Below the pieces are notes generated by a model that ran no database searches, was not told the origin of the DNA, and saw nothing but the letters and a program-made list of their open reading frames with translations. A program made the position numbers and the translations under genes. A DNA stretch of 64,000 nt from Wolfiporia cocos (lineage: Eukaryota > Basidiomycota > Agaricomycetes > Polyporales > Phaeolaceae): the NCBI GenBank assembly GCA_029448655.1, contig JACCLO010000009.1, positions 1,798,001 through 1,862,000 of the forward strand, read 5' to 3'. This document shows, in pieces, positions 44,176 to 55,938 of the stretch (position 1 is its first letter; each line of letters starts with the position of its first letter).

Positions 44176-46195
44176 ATGTCGTCTAAGCGCAAATGGGATC
44201 AAGCCGCCCCGGAGGAAGCAGAGACCCCAACGAAGGCTGTTAAGATAGAGGATGGCAAGACCGCCTCTGAGGCGGCCGCTGCTGCTGCCGCCATTGCGGC
44301 GAAAATTGCTGCCCAATTCGCGGGCTCTGGAGGAGGGGGAACACCGCTGCAGAAGGACCCGCACGATGCTGACTTTACGCACGACATCGACATCAACGAC
44401 GTCCGGAACCGGTATCTTCTCACGAAGGGTTCGACGCAGACTCAGGTTAGTCGTTCTAAATGCCCAATACCTGAGTTATGCTCAGTTCTGTCGGTGTAGA
44501 TTCATGAAGAAACCGGTGCCTCTGTCTCCACCAAGGGCACATGGTACCCAGACCGCTCAAAGGCGACGGAGAAAGACCCACCACTGTATTTGCATATTTC
44601 GGCAACCACGCAGGAGATCTTGCAGAAGGCCATTGACAAGGTCAACGAGCTGATCGCGATGGATATGGGTTCGCTGGTGGAGGACAAAAAAGATCGGATG
44701 AAGGTGAGGCACATTCGGGACGATAGCGCAAACGAGCATCATGATTGGGCTTCCTCGAGGTGCGGTCACAACCATGAAGGGAACAATACAACGAGTATAG
44801 CGATGGCTACGGCTTGGCCTAACTCGATGGCCCTTCTGCGAACGAATCCTGCAGTGTTCCACAGGCTCCTCCTGTCAATGGCCGTGAAGCTCATACTAAT
44901 GGCACCATGGTGATGATCATCGCAATGAACTTACTCTGGTTCACAAACGATGATTATGACCGTGTCGCCAATTATCTGAGCTCCCCATCAGTGGAGCCGT
45001 TTCGTCGTTTCAGCGTCATGGGATGGTGGTGATGCTACATTCCACTGCTTCTGGTTCCAATCAACCTCAGAAAAAGCCGAATCATCATTATCGTCTGCGA
45101 GTCGTTGCGTGATTTTCTGAGGCCGTGGAATTGACGTGCTCTCATTGTAGCGCAAATGGCCCGAAGAGAAGATCCCGGTAGGGCTCGAGACCATTCGCAA
45201 TTTCAATGTCCGAGCGAAAGTAGTCGGACCTCAGGTTCGTACACGGGGATGATCCATGCACATACATTCACCTTGCGATGTGTTACAGGGTATGTTCGTC
45301 AAGTACATCCAACAGGAAACAGGTACTCGCGTACAAATCAAGGGTATCGGTTCTGGCTTTGTCGACCAGGAGACTGGACATGAGCATGACGAACCCATGT
45401 TCATCCACGTAACGTAAGCCTTATAGGCTGCTCATTCATCGGTCGCTCACAGGCGCTTGCATTTGTTAGTGGACCAGATGAAGGCCAGGTAGCGCGTGCA
45501 CGAGTACTTACGGAAGACTTGCTCGAGGTTGTCCGGGGAGAGCATGCGAAGATGAAGACAGTCTTGCAGCAACAACAAATGGAGCTGCACCAAGCCCAGA
45601 TTCAGTACGCCGCCTACAGTGCTTACGCCGTATGTATACTCCACTCATTCTATCTTTTCCATGTTCCGGCACGCACCCACCTCAGTCGCCTGCGTTCGCT
45701 CATCGGTTTCAATCTCCTTCCGCTCCGCTTATATGGGCATGTATAATTCCTGTGTGGGTTTGCTAACATCACGATGTCTTAGGGTTACGCCCCGCCACAG
45801 CCGGGGAGCGCGCCGCCCCCGCCTCCCCCTGGTGATCAGCCGCCGCCTCCGCCTCCAGACGGCAGCGCACCTGCTGCTGCATCACCTGGTCAAGCACAGG
45901 CGGGTGCCGCGCCGAATGCAAGCGACGCCGACGCCTACGCCGCATATTGGTCAGTATCTGACGAGTTTAGATGACCGATGATGTTCATTGACTGGTCCAA
46001 TATCACAGGGCGGCATATGGTTACGACGTAAACTCTCCCGAGTTCAAGCAATGGCAGCAACAGCAATACGCGCAGTACTACGCGCAACAAGGGTATGCTG
46101 CCGCCACTGGCGGTGCAGCTACCGTTGCTAGCCCAACAGCCCCGGGAACTGCTCCGCCGCCGGCTGACCCTACCCCTCCACCTCCTCCTGCCTAA
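44176..46195 (+). CDS. KH-domain RNA-binding protein, KHDC4/SF1-like
   Basis: Seven exons (44176-44445, 44500-44703, 45151-45234, 45289-45408, 45453-45629, 45783-45949, 46009-46195) join to 402 aa. The N-terminus has a KRKWD start and an Ala tract. It then has HDIDINDVRNRYLLTKGSTQTQIHEETGA, a KH-like repeat with STKGTWYPD, and a second KH block FVKYIQQETGTRVQIKGIGSGF. The DEPMFIHALAFVSGPDE and AREEL-like helix regions follow, then a Pro-rich tail with QWQQQQYAQYYAQQ. This order matches KHDC4/BLOM7-type proteins, related to branch-point-binding SF1, which act in pre-mRNA splicing in the nucleus. Intron 2 (44704-45150, 447 nt) is about eight times longer than the others. The donor at 45409 (CAC|gtaacg) was preferred to 45414 because it keeps frame. 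Confidence 0.8.
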
Positions 46196-46760
46196 TGGGT
46201 CGATGAGTTTGATCTTGATGTCATGCTGGTCCAGTACATTTCTCCTGAGATCTAGCAAGAAGCCCCGGCATTGGCTTTGTAGTATATGTTGTTCTGCTGC
46301 CGAGTGTCGCCGTGCCTGTGCTTTGTCGCGTCGTGTTTTGGGTTTGCGTGAATACATGGATGATGTCTGATCGGCACGTGCGCGCCCGTCGGGATCGCCC
46401 CCGCCATGATCGATTGATCACTAGCGGGGCTGCTCCTAGTATTGGAACTCAGATTGACTCCGACCGCTCCTGCCATTTGGGTAGGAGACGCTCAATCACA
46501 GGCGCTTAACCCGAAGTGGATGGAGCGGATGGATAGAATTGAGCCGCCCTAGTCACTCATTAGGATGTCGGCCTGTTGTGTGCTATGTCGGCCTGTTGTG
46601 TGCTATGTCGGTCGCGTTGATTGCGCACAGCACTAGTGTGCGGAACGGACGGGGTTGAGGATCACTCACGGTTAAGACAAATGACAAATACTTCGAAGGG
46701 CTCGCGTTGCCACCTACTTGAATTCTCTGACCCAGTGTGGATAACTTGAACGACGCCGCT
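46196..46760. other. Intergenic with 20-bp tandem duplication
   Basis: ATGTCGGCCTGTTGTGTGCT occurs twice in tandem at about 46564-46603 with a partial third copy. Otherwise 3' UTR and promoter sequence. Confidence 0.6.
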
Positions 46761-48710
46761 ATGGGTACTCTCTGGTACGCCGTCGGCTTCGTGCTTGCAC
46801 TTGTCCTCTACGTGCGCCACAACGACAGCAAGCTCTTGCGGATACCGCCGGAGGCAATCTCGCTCTCACCCGAACGCTGGACTGATGAAGACATTGACCA
46901 GACGTACAAGCGGTTGGCGGACGCACCTCCTTCGCTCTTGAAGGATAGGCTGCCACCGAAGACGGGCAGGCGGTACATCGTGACTGGTGGGGTGAGTACT
47001 TTGTTCGGCATGGAGGCATTATCGTGTGTTCTTTCGTACTAGCATTGCAGTCTCGTCTCGGATATTTATTCGAGCCCGCCACCGGCCTGGTTGGCATAAG
47101 GGGCAACCGCGATGCCCTGGTATGCTAGTCGGTACATCAACGATCAAATCGACCTACTTCCGGACAGGCTATTCAGGGTCTGCATCTGCATGGTCCATCA
47201 GTCGCAGCGCAGAATATTTTGATGATGCATCAGACATGCCGCACGTCTCGCGGGTGCACTATCAATTTACTCTGCGCTATGGCTCACCCCAATGCGAGGT
47301 TGTCGCCTCAATGCGAAGATTTCGATTTCTGCATGACATTCTACATCTTCCGCTTCAGCACAACTGACATTACTGTTCTTGAAGGCCGGGTTCCTTGGTG
47401 GATGGATTGTTTTGCATCTCCTCGCGCGAGGGGAGGATCCGCGCCGCATCCGCGTTATCGACATCCGTCCGCCCCGTCGCAAGGACTTAACTGCGGGCGC
47501 GGGCAAAGATGTGGACTTCATACAGGCAGACCTCACGAAAGCCCAGTCGACACTCGATGCATTCAGCAAGCCGTGGCCCCCTGCGCCATCTGACGTTCCG
47601 GGCGAAGCAGAACCGGAGGTGACTGTCTTCCACACCGCGGCCAACATCCGTTTCTACGAACGACACTTGACCTTTCTATCCCTGTCCACCGACGTCAATG
47701 TATCGGGAACGCGGATCGTATTGGATGCTGCACGGCGGATCGGCGCGTCCACGCTCGTCTACACGGCCTCCGGATCCATCGCTGTGCGCAGCACGCGTTT
47801 ATTCCTCTGGCCATGGGAGAAGGAGCCCTCTGGCTTTACGCAGCTGATCAACGACGACCCCGCCCTCCTTCCGACACGGCATGGGGACTACTTTTCCAAC
47901 TACGCGATATCCAAGCACGAAGCAGAGAAGCTCGTGCTCGCGGCGGACAAAACGCCATCGGGCACGGGTCTGCTGCGCACAGGGGCCATTCGCCCCGGAA
48001 ACGGCGTGTACGGACCAGGAGGCGACATTCTACTCGGGCTGTATCTGATAACGAAGACGGTCCCGACATGGGTCTCACCCGTCATACAGAGCTTCATCTT
48101 CGTCGAAAACTGCTCGCTTTCCCACCTCTGCTACGAGGCGCGCCTGATCGAGGCACAGCGCGGAACCGCGGCTGTGGACGTCGGTGGGCAGGCATTCAAC
48201 GTTGCCGACGCAGGCCCGGCGCCGACGTACGGTGATGCGTACCGTGGCCTCACGCGCCTCACCAACGGCGAGACGATCTTCCGCGAGGTGCCGCCCACAG
48301 TAATGTTCGCTATTGCGCATATGGTGGAGGCATACTACCTTGCGCGGCACTTCCTCTTACAGTCCCCGCTCGCGTTCGTAGGGCGCTTGCTGCCCGCGCT
48401 CAAGGGCGACATCGTCATGCTGCAGCCGTCCTTATTCTACCTAACGTCCATACACCTGATCTTTGACGATTCTCGCGCGCGACTGGCACCAGAGAAGGGT
48501 GGCCTGGGCTATAATGGCGATATCACGACGCTGGAGGGATTGTGCAAACTTGTGGCGGAGCATAACAAGGGCGATGCTGGAGCAGCACGCATGGTGCTTC
48601 AGCGTGACGGACCTGACCATGGATTTGGGCTGGCAAGACCACAACATGCTGTGGAGGAGATTATCGAGAAGGTCGAGAGCGGGGTAGATACTATTAGAAA
48701 GCGACACTGA
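46761..48710 (+). CDS. 3-beta-hydroxysteroid dehydrogenase family protein (ERG26-like), membrane-anchored
   Basis: Two exons (46761-46991, 47385-48710) give 518 aa. The N-terminus has one hydrophobic segment (WYAVGFVLALVLYV). The Rossmann motif TGGAGFLGG is formed across the splice junction. FHTAANIRFYE and the catalytic YAISK (YxxxK) in HGDYFSNYAISKHEAEK follow, then RTGAIRPGNGVYGPGGD and FIFVENCSLSHL, all hallmarks of 3-beta-HSD/extended SDR enzymes. Sterol-4-alpha-carboxylate 3-dehydrogenase (ergosterol pathway, ER) is the best-known fungal member. The C-terminus is longer than usual ERG26, so it may be a paralogue with another sterol-like substrate. ATG 46761 was chosen over an in-frame GTG at 46737. 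The 393-nt intron is unusually long. Confidence 0.85.
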
Positions 48711-48971
48711 CTTTAGAGTAGATCGTCTCGCATTCCTTGCACGCCATCGATCGTTATATCCTCGGCGAGTGCGGGTGATGCCCCACAGAAGATTGCATTT
48801 TGTATAGATCTATGTATGCAATATGCAAGCGTACAGATGAGTATGATGCGTTTGTAGAGGCTCGTAGTTTGCTGTTCCTGGTCGACAGAGCATTGCAAAG
48901 TAATATTACTGTAAGATACCAAAAAGCCAACTCCTAACCCTCAACTTGACTCTCAATGCCCATAATACCAG

Positions 48972-51371
48972 TCATTGTTCGCTGCTGAGCACGACCTCCT
49001 TGCCGGGCGGCGGCGTCTCGTCCCGTCGCAGCTCCTCTTCGCTTACCATCGATCCTTCGGGGTGCGGTGGGCGGAAGTTCTCCCTCTGGTACTCTTGCTG
49101 CTCCGTGAGCACGGATTGCCCAGAGGCGGCCGCAACGAACCCGAGGAAGGGCGGCGAGGGATTCAGCGGGCGCGTGCAGAACTCGGGGTGAGCCTGCAGG
49201 CCGACGAAGTACGGATGGTCTATCGCAGCGCACGATATAACCTCTCCCTAGCATCATGCCGATGGATGGGACTCACTTGGCAGCTCAAGCACCTGCATCC
49301 GCTCGCCCTTCTCGTCTCTCCCGATAAACGCCAGCCCGCTCTCCGTGAGCTTGTCGATGTACGCAGGGTTTACCTCGTAGCGGTGGCGATGGCGCTCCCA
49401 GATTTTGGCCGCGCCTGCGTACAACTTGCGCACCTTGGACCACTTCTCGCCCTCTGGCTGGAAGACGGTTGGGCGCAGACCAAGGCGCATCGTCCCACCC
49501 ATGTGTGTCCGCGAAATCTCCGGCATGAAGATGATGATGGGATCTTTTGTTTCGGCTTCGAACTCGGTCGATGTTGCACCTACGGATAGAGGCAATTACT
49601 CAGCCAGGTGCAATATATCACAGGATGCAAATTTACCTGCAAATCCGCAGACGTTCCGCGCCCACTCAACCACGGCGAGTTGGAAGCCCAAGCAGATGCC
49701 AAGGAAAGGAACTTTTTGTTCGCGGGCCCATTTGATGGCCAGCATCATGCCCTCTGTTCCACGCACCCCAAACCCACCCGGGACAAGGATACCGCTGTAC
49801 AGCAGTTTTAGCGAGCGTGGCCAGCTTCCTGTACAGGCACAAACGTACTCTGCGGATACTACTGCTTTCCACGCATCGTGGTATTTCGCCGGTTCCGTGA
49901 CCTGGGTATCTGGCTCAAGAGCTGACGAGTCCACCCACTACGAACGCCGTTAGCCTGATACTGGATGTGCCAAAGTGGACTTACCTTGAGGATGAGTCGC
50001 CGATGGCAGCGGAACGCTGAGTGCTCCAATGCCTTAATCACAGACATATACGAGTCTTTCATATCGGTGTACTTTCCAACGAGTACAATCGTGACATCGT
50101 CATAGACTCGCTCTTGGCTAATCACATCGTAAACGTATTAGCAATGAATTTATGAAAGGTGCCAGCAATCACCGCACCGTTTTGTAAGCTCCCTCCACCT
50201 ACGCTCCAGACTGATGCCTCTGTCCTTCATCTCCTTTGTGAGCTCAATGCTCCCTAGGTTGAGACGCTTGGTGAGGTAGTCGACGATGCCCTGCGACTGC
50301 AGCAGCAGTGGGACATGATACACGGACGAGACGTCATGCACACCGATGACTTGCTCCGGCGCAACATGGCAGAACATGGAGATCTTGGCTTTAGTATCAG
50401 GCTCAAGAGGCTTTTGGACAATCAGACGGCATGCAATTAGGTCCGGGAGGAGACCAAGGCCGCGGAGCGCGTGCACGGTGGTTTGCGTGGGTTTTGTCTT
50501 CTGCTCACCGTGCATGTCGGGGACCAGGGAGACGTGAATGAGGGCAAAGTTCTCGTGACCAACGCGGAATTGGAACTGCCGCATCGCCTCAACGAATGGT
50601 GCGGACTCGATATCGCCGACAGTTCCTCCAAGCTGGGTAGCCATAGCTCTAGTTGCAAGGCGTCTGCCACAGAATGGGTGACATACCTCAACAATACAGA
50701 CATCGGGCTCCTCGTTAGTGTCGTCTACGGGTATCTTGGAGACTCGCTCAATCCAGTCTTGAATAGCGTTGGTGATATGAGGGACAATCTGGACGAGGAG
50801 GCTTTAGCCTGGTCAGGTCAACGGCGTGCCCCACAATCTCGCAGACTTTTCGATCGGATGTCTGTCGGAGCACATACCTGCACGGTCTTCCCTAGAAAGT
50901 CTCCGCGCCGCTATCCACCATGTCAACATGTAAAATCCAGTAACGTATAGCGCCACCGACCTCTTTCTCGATCACCTCGCGGTAGATCTTTCCGGTGGTA
51001 ATGTTGTTATCCCTCGAGAGAGTGACGTCGAGGTAGCGCTCGTAGTTGCCCAAGTCGAGGTCGACCTCGCCACCGTCGTTGAGGACATACACCTCGCCTG
51101 CAGCCACTCTCAGGATGTCTTTCGCCAGTAGCTCAAGAGATTATTTTCTTACCATGCTCTTGCGGTCGCATGGTGCCAGCATCGATGTTCATGTACGGAT
51201 CGATCTTAATGGCGGTAACCTTCAAACCGATGGTTTTCAGGAGCAAGCCTGTCGAGGAGGCTACGAGACATGAACAACTCATATGATGGCATAGATTGTG
51301 TTGAGCATACCGATCACCCCCTTGCCAATGCCGCTCACAACACCGCCAGAGACGAGAATGTACTTTGTCAT
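48972..51371 (-). CDS. URA7: CTP synthase (glutamine-hydrolysing)
   Basis: Multi-exon minus-strand gene. The ATG at 51371 begins [20 protein letters not shown], then (after an intron) [24 protein letters not shown] and [33 protein letters not shown]: the synthetase domain with its P-loop-like glycine motif. Further exons hold [33 protein letters not shown] and KISMFCHV. The glutaminase domain follows with [10 protein letters not shown] (catalytic Cys) and QAHPEF (His/Glu), ending VVLSSEQ, stop 48972-48974. The enzyme converts UTP to CTP with glutamine and ATP in the cytosol. Exon ends read by eye: 51371-51311, 51249-51162, 51106-about 50966 and later exons at about 50817-50640, 50640-50160, 50120-49983, 49935-49640, 49580-49275 and 49230-48972; these later borders are approximate. 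Confidence 0.88.
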
Positions 51372-51819
51372 CGTTGATGGTAGTGGCACAGAGCAGAGTC
51401 TGCAGGAGAAGAAAATTCAGACGCCCGATGAAACGCCGGAACGCGTGACAAAACGCGGATCACGCGTATGTGACCGACGCGCCCGTCACACCACTTCGCC
51501 GCGGCGGCCGACCTATCCGTGCCTTTCACAGTAACTTTTCTGGTCTGTAACAATCAGCGGCGGCTGGACATATCATAGGGTCATGATTCTTTCTTTCGTG
51601 TATCTTGATTCGCTGGAAACAAGCGCATTCGCATTCGGTCTTTGGTGCGACGCATGCTAGCGCAAGAACCTGGTCGCAAAGACGGTCCGACGGGCACCCT
51701 ACGGCACCTGACGGCAGCTCTATCACATCAATTAACCCCCCTTTATACTCTGGCTTCAAACAGCTGCCTCGCTGGCACCGCAGGGAAGCCTCTGACCCGT
51801 CTGCTTCAACTTAAGGACA
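51372..51819. promoter_or_regulatory. Divergent promoter, CTP synthase and dehydrogenase
   Basis: 448 bp between two divergent start codons. No other gene supported here. Confidence 0.4.
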
Positions 51820-53394
51820 ATGGCTATGAATGCCGTATACTACAAAGCAGTAAGTGTTCACGCAGTTGACAGTCGCGCTCTGAATGGACATGGGCTCTAT
51901 AGCCACGTGATTTTGAGATTCGCGAGGTCCCGATACCTCAAGTAGGAGATGATGAAGTGCTGTTCAAAGGTAGGCCGTCCGCTCGATAATATTGCATGTC
52001 GATGACATTAAGGGCGACCCTATTTCGCAGTCGTATGCTGCGGTATGTCTGTCGTGATATCTTTGTTCCTGCAGTGGTTGGAGCTGTGCGCGGTTAGGCG
52101 TATGTGGCACAGATGGACATGTGCACGAGGGGGAGTTCATTACGTCGTTCCCTGTGAGTAGCTCGATCTCTGTCAAACTTCGTTTGTAGCGGTAGTTGAC
52201 TCCTATTTCTGGCATACTGAAGCTGATTCCTGGGCACGAAGTCGTCGGTATCATTGCTGAGGTTGGGAAGAATGTCACTGGGTTGGCAAAGGGTGACCGA
52301 TGCGTCGCCGATCCTGGAGTAACGGCGAGTATCGATCGCCCATGGCATCACAATCCCGCGTCTAATTAATATCAAACGTGCAGTGCGAATCATGTTTCTA
52401 CTGCCGTCGTGGGCAGTCTCTCCTATGCGAGAACTTCCAGGGCAAGGGTGTCAGCTCCAGCGTTCCGGGAGGTTTCAGCGAATATGTCACATTGTTTGTG
52501 GTACAGGCAGTGCTCGCCCACGTGTCTACTAACAGCTTTCACCAGTGCTGCTAAGAAAGTCTTCAAGATACAGAACCTCACGGACGAGGAGGCAACGCTG
52601 ATCGAGCCGGCGGCGTGCGCAATTCATGGTATGGACAAGCTGGGCACGGCTGTCGGCGTGGAAGCATTGGTAATGGGAGCGGGACCGACCGGACTTATTT
52701 TGTCCCAGCTGCTGAAGCTGAACGGTGCGACCAAAGTCACGGTAGCCGCGAACAAGGGGATCAAGACGCAGCTTGCGAAGCAGCTCGATGCGGCACACGA
52801 GTACATTGAGCTCGACAGAGCCAACCCAGAGCCTCAGTGGGAGCAGCTCAAGAGAGATAACCCGTATGGATTCGACGTTGTCGTGAGTGCACAAGTTGCA
52901 CGCGTCTGCTGGTGCCCGGATTGATCATGCGCTGTGGTATTGTAAAGGTGGAAGCGACAGGCTCCGAGACAATTGCCAACATGGCCATCAACTACGTGCG
53001 CAGGGGAGGCACGCTGATGCTATATGGTGTCTATGACAATGCTGCCTTGGTTCACTATCCTCCCTCCAAGATCTTTGTTGACGAGATCCAGGTATGCCGA
53101 GAGCCTACTGATCCTATGTAGTGTGCTGAAAAGATCTAAATACACCAGATCATCGGTTCTTTTGCTCAAACACATTGTTTCCCTCGTGCAGTTGCGTATC
53201 TGGACAGCGGCAGAATTCGTGTTAAGGGCATGGTGAGTTGCCTCTTCAGTCATGGTTTCGTCCACGGTAATGACAACTAGCCCTTGGAAACAACGAAACA
53301 GGTTACAGACGTTTTCACCATCAAGGATTACCAGAAGGCACTAGATAAGATGAACAGTAGGAGTGCACTCAAGATTGCGGTAAAGCCGCAATGA
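51820..53394 (+). CDS. Zinc-dependent alcohol/polyol dehydrogenase (MDR family; sorbitol/arabinitol dehydrogenase-like)
   Basis: About nine to ten small exons give roughly 345 aa. Exon 1 is [10 protein letters not shown] (51820-51849), exon 2 is 51903-51969. A 12-nt micro-exon near 52060 supplies VVCC. It is followed by [13 protein letters not shown] with the catalytic-zinc Cys, then PGHEVVG (His-Glu), the structural zinc set [24 protein letters not shown], the Rossmann motif GAGPTG and the substrate-side VEATGSE block. The C-terminus is KIAVKPQ, stop 53392-53394. Zn-MDR enzymes with this pattern oxidise polyols or secondary alcohols with NAD(P)+ in the cytosol; D-arabinitol or sorbitol are typical, substrate not proven. 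One intron (after GVT, about 52324) appears to start with GC (gcgagt), the same class as in the SDR genes. Confidence 0.82.
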
Positions 53395-54448
53395 CCAGTG
53401 CAAGTCCTATCTCACGTAGTAAACAATCAGAGAGATTGTAAATTTGTCACCAGTAAAAGTCGATTTGTATTATAAGTAGATCTATATAGTCGCCTTTTGC
53501 TGATGCCATGATCATGGTTGCTGTGCATGATGCATTGATTCAGCTTTAGCCTTTGTCAGGTATAACCGTATATGTGGTGATTTGATCATCGTTGATTATG
53601 ATTCGTTCGAATGACGCTGTGGTACAATGCTAGTTCGTGACAAGTACATTATGTTGCAGTAGCGGTGAACATGCGTGGACGTCTTGTATTGGTGGTGTTC
53701 CTGCTATTGAAATTGTAGCTTACATAAAGGCATTGGCTGTTTACGGATGGCACGTACACTAAGATTTAAGTTGTATTAGGCTTCAGACTTGAATATTTGG
53801 ATGACAAAGGAAAAGCAACAGACAACCTCAGCTAGTCATTGCCGGTCAGACTTTCGATATTTCGTTCAAGTCTGAATCTGCGAGATTGAATTTTTGATAT
53901 AGCGAGCAATGATAAGACTTATGAAGACTCCGAAGTGCCGGCATCGCCATATCTCACCTGCGGGATCTGCATCCCAGTGAGAATTCCATGTATTTAAATG
54001 TATCCAGAAGTATCGGAAACATTAGGATACAACGCGAACCATAGACTACATTAGGATACATAGTAGACGCCCATACAATGTATCTTACCTACACTAAATG
54101 TATCTAGATGTAACTATGATAAGTTTCGATACATCAAATATATTTCAATGTATCCTCAGGGTTGCATGAGAATGTCCGGCAGTGTATTGCAATAAATCAC
54201 AGTGTATCCTATAATGTAGCTGCATATAGCTTGATGTCTCGACATATATCCTGGTACAAGATCATGGTACACGTGAATATATCTGAATGTATTCAGATGT
54301 ATTGACACTGGGTAATTAGATGTATTCTAATGTACTAAAAATGTCGACATGGAGCACCCGAATGTGCTCCAAAAATATCTGGATGTACTCACAGATATCC
54401 ATCCATACCCATGCTCCTCGTCCCTGCCCCCTGCCCCTGCCCCGTCCT
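53395..54448. repeat. AT-rich stretch with recurring TGTATC/GATACA words
   Basis: From about 53985 to 54310 the words TGTATC, GATACA and ATGTATT recur every 15-30 bp on both strands. They do not form a regular tandem array. No gene; the first 300 bp is presumably the 3' flank of the dehydrogenase. Confidence 0.5.
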
Positions 54449-55155
54449 TGTTACGGGTCGAATACCCGTTCGTATATTCGAGTCGCGAATATAGATCGTT
54501 CTTCTGCACGTAGGCACGTCGCCGTATGCAAGGCAAATACTCGTTAGATGCCTTCGGGTCCTAAGTGAAGTCCTTAGGAGATCGGTTAATATCCAATACG
54601 CGTTAGAGGATATAATCTGTTCAGGTGCGAGTCGAATAGAATATAAGACTCGCCTAAGTCCGAGAAGTCAGTGTGCACTTCGAGGACTTAGTCGTTCGAT
54701 TGCTCGAGTGAGAAATACTGAGCGTAGTTTCCTACGTTTGAGAACGAGTATAAGACTTCTTGTTTATACAACAAGGTCGAGCTGAAGAGCCTCGACGGTA
54801 AGTACATGAGTTTTTATACTACGCTAGGTTTCAGGGGTCAAGTCTGTCCCAGATGCCACTGATACTATCTACGCTATAGTCCCAAACGTCTGATAAGTAT
54901 GGAGTGATATATCTGAGACGATAGATAGGAATGATGGCGGTTGAACGCCATCTGTCAGCTAATAAACGATGAACATGAAACGGTGGCAGGGTTGGATCTG
55001 CCAAGGATGAAACGAGCCCTATAGACTAGTACAACTGGGGATGCGCCCAGTAAGATCACGAGTAGCCAGGGGGCTGGTTGCGCAACAAGTCCCTGTATCG
55101 TATTCGCCCGGTGGTGAGTTCTGTTGATATTCGAAAAATCAAAATAACCGTAACA
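54449..55155 (+). mobile_element. Solo LTR, family L2, 707 bp (copy C)
   Basis: TGTTACGG...CCGTAACA with an exact GTCCT duplication (54444-54448, 55156-55160). Closest to copy A by eye. Confidence 0.93.
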
Positions 55156-55938
55156 GTCCTGGCTCCTCGCCCTCTGCTCCCTGCTCCTCGCCCCCACTCC
55201 CAGAAACTGTCAGTCTGCTTTCTCTTGTCCGATCCGTTTGCCGCTTGCTTTCTGCAGTGTGTGTATGAGGTATGGAAAATATATTTGAGTAAAAAAAACA
55301 CGCACCAGTTCGTTCGCAGCAGTGGTATACACCTAAGAGTGTCAAATGAAAGATTTGAATACGATATTACGAGAATCGACGTACCTGCAGTTGTTCTTTT
55401 GACAAGGCGCTGAAAGCCTTGTTGAACTCGTCTGTTCTTCCATCGGGGTGCGTTGTCTTCCATTCGTGAGCAAATATATTTCTACAAAAAAGATGAGACG
55501 ACATTTGAAAAAGAGTGAAGTGCGTACCTAGCATTCGGGACATTTCCAGGACGTAAAATATGCCTGCACCTTTGTCTTCCAGGTACCTTAGCAGTCTGTG
55601 CCTCGTTAGCTCTCTCTGTAGCTGTGGTCATGCACCACGCCGTCCTCTCTCCGGCATGTCCACGTGATGGGTGGCCTTCAGTTTGCAGCGTAGAGCTTAT
55701 GCCTAGCATCATAACGTCCCCAGACGTGTCCTGCGCCGCATTGGATTCGTTGTCTACCTGCACTAAGTTTCCTCCCACCCCGCTCGGTCCATGCACAACG
55801 CCTTCTGCGCTCGACATTAAATTCTCTAGAGCTGTGTCGGCCGAGGACGATGCGACCAAGGACAACGCGGCGATGCAATTCTGCTCAAGCAAGGTGGCAT
55901 TTGATTGGAATGCGAGGCTGATATGTCAGGGCTAGTAC
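55156..55938 (-). pseudogene. Relic of spliced gene between two solo LTRs
   Basis: Minus strand: an open block SLAFQSNATLLEQNCIAAL ... QVDNESNAAQDTSGDV runs to VPGRQRCRHILRPGNVPNA. An intron (gtacgc...ttgtag, about 55530-55485) leads to NIFAHEWKTTHPDGRTDEF and NKAFSALSKEQLQ. The HEWKxTHPDG..EF block is typical of unnamed repeat-associated genes in Agaricomycetes. The fragment has lost both ends, perhaps through LTR insertions C and D. Confidence 0.45.

Noticed and set aside
46737..46760. GTG at 46737 as start of the 3-beta-HSD-family protein
   Set aside because: Fungal nuclear genes start with ATG; the in-frame ATG at 46761 directly precedes the hydrophobic anchor.
47813..48235. 140-residue plus-strand open frame
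   Set aside because: Out-of-frame shadow of the 3-beta-HSD-family gene in high-GC coding DNA.
48975..49589. 204-residue plus-strand open frame
   Set aside because: Antisense to the glutaminase part of CTP synthase.
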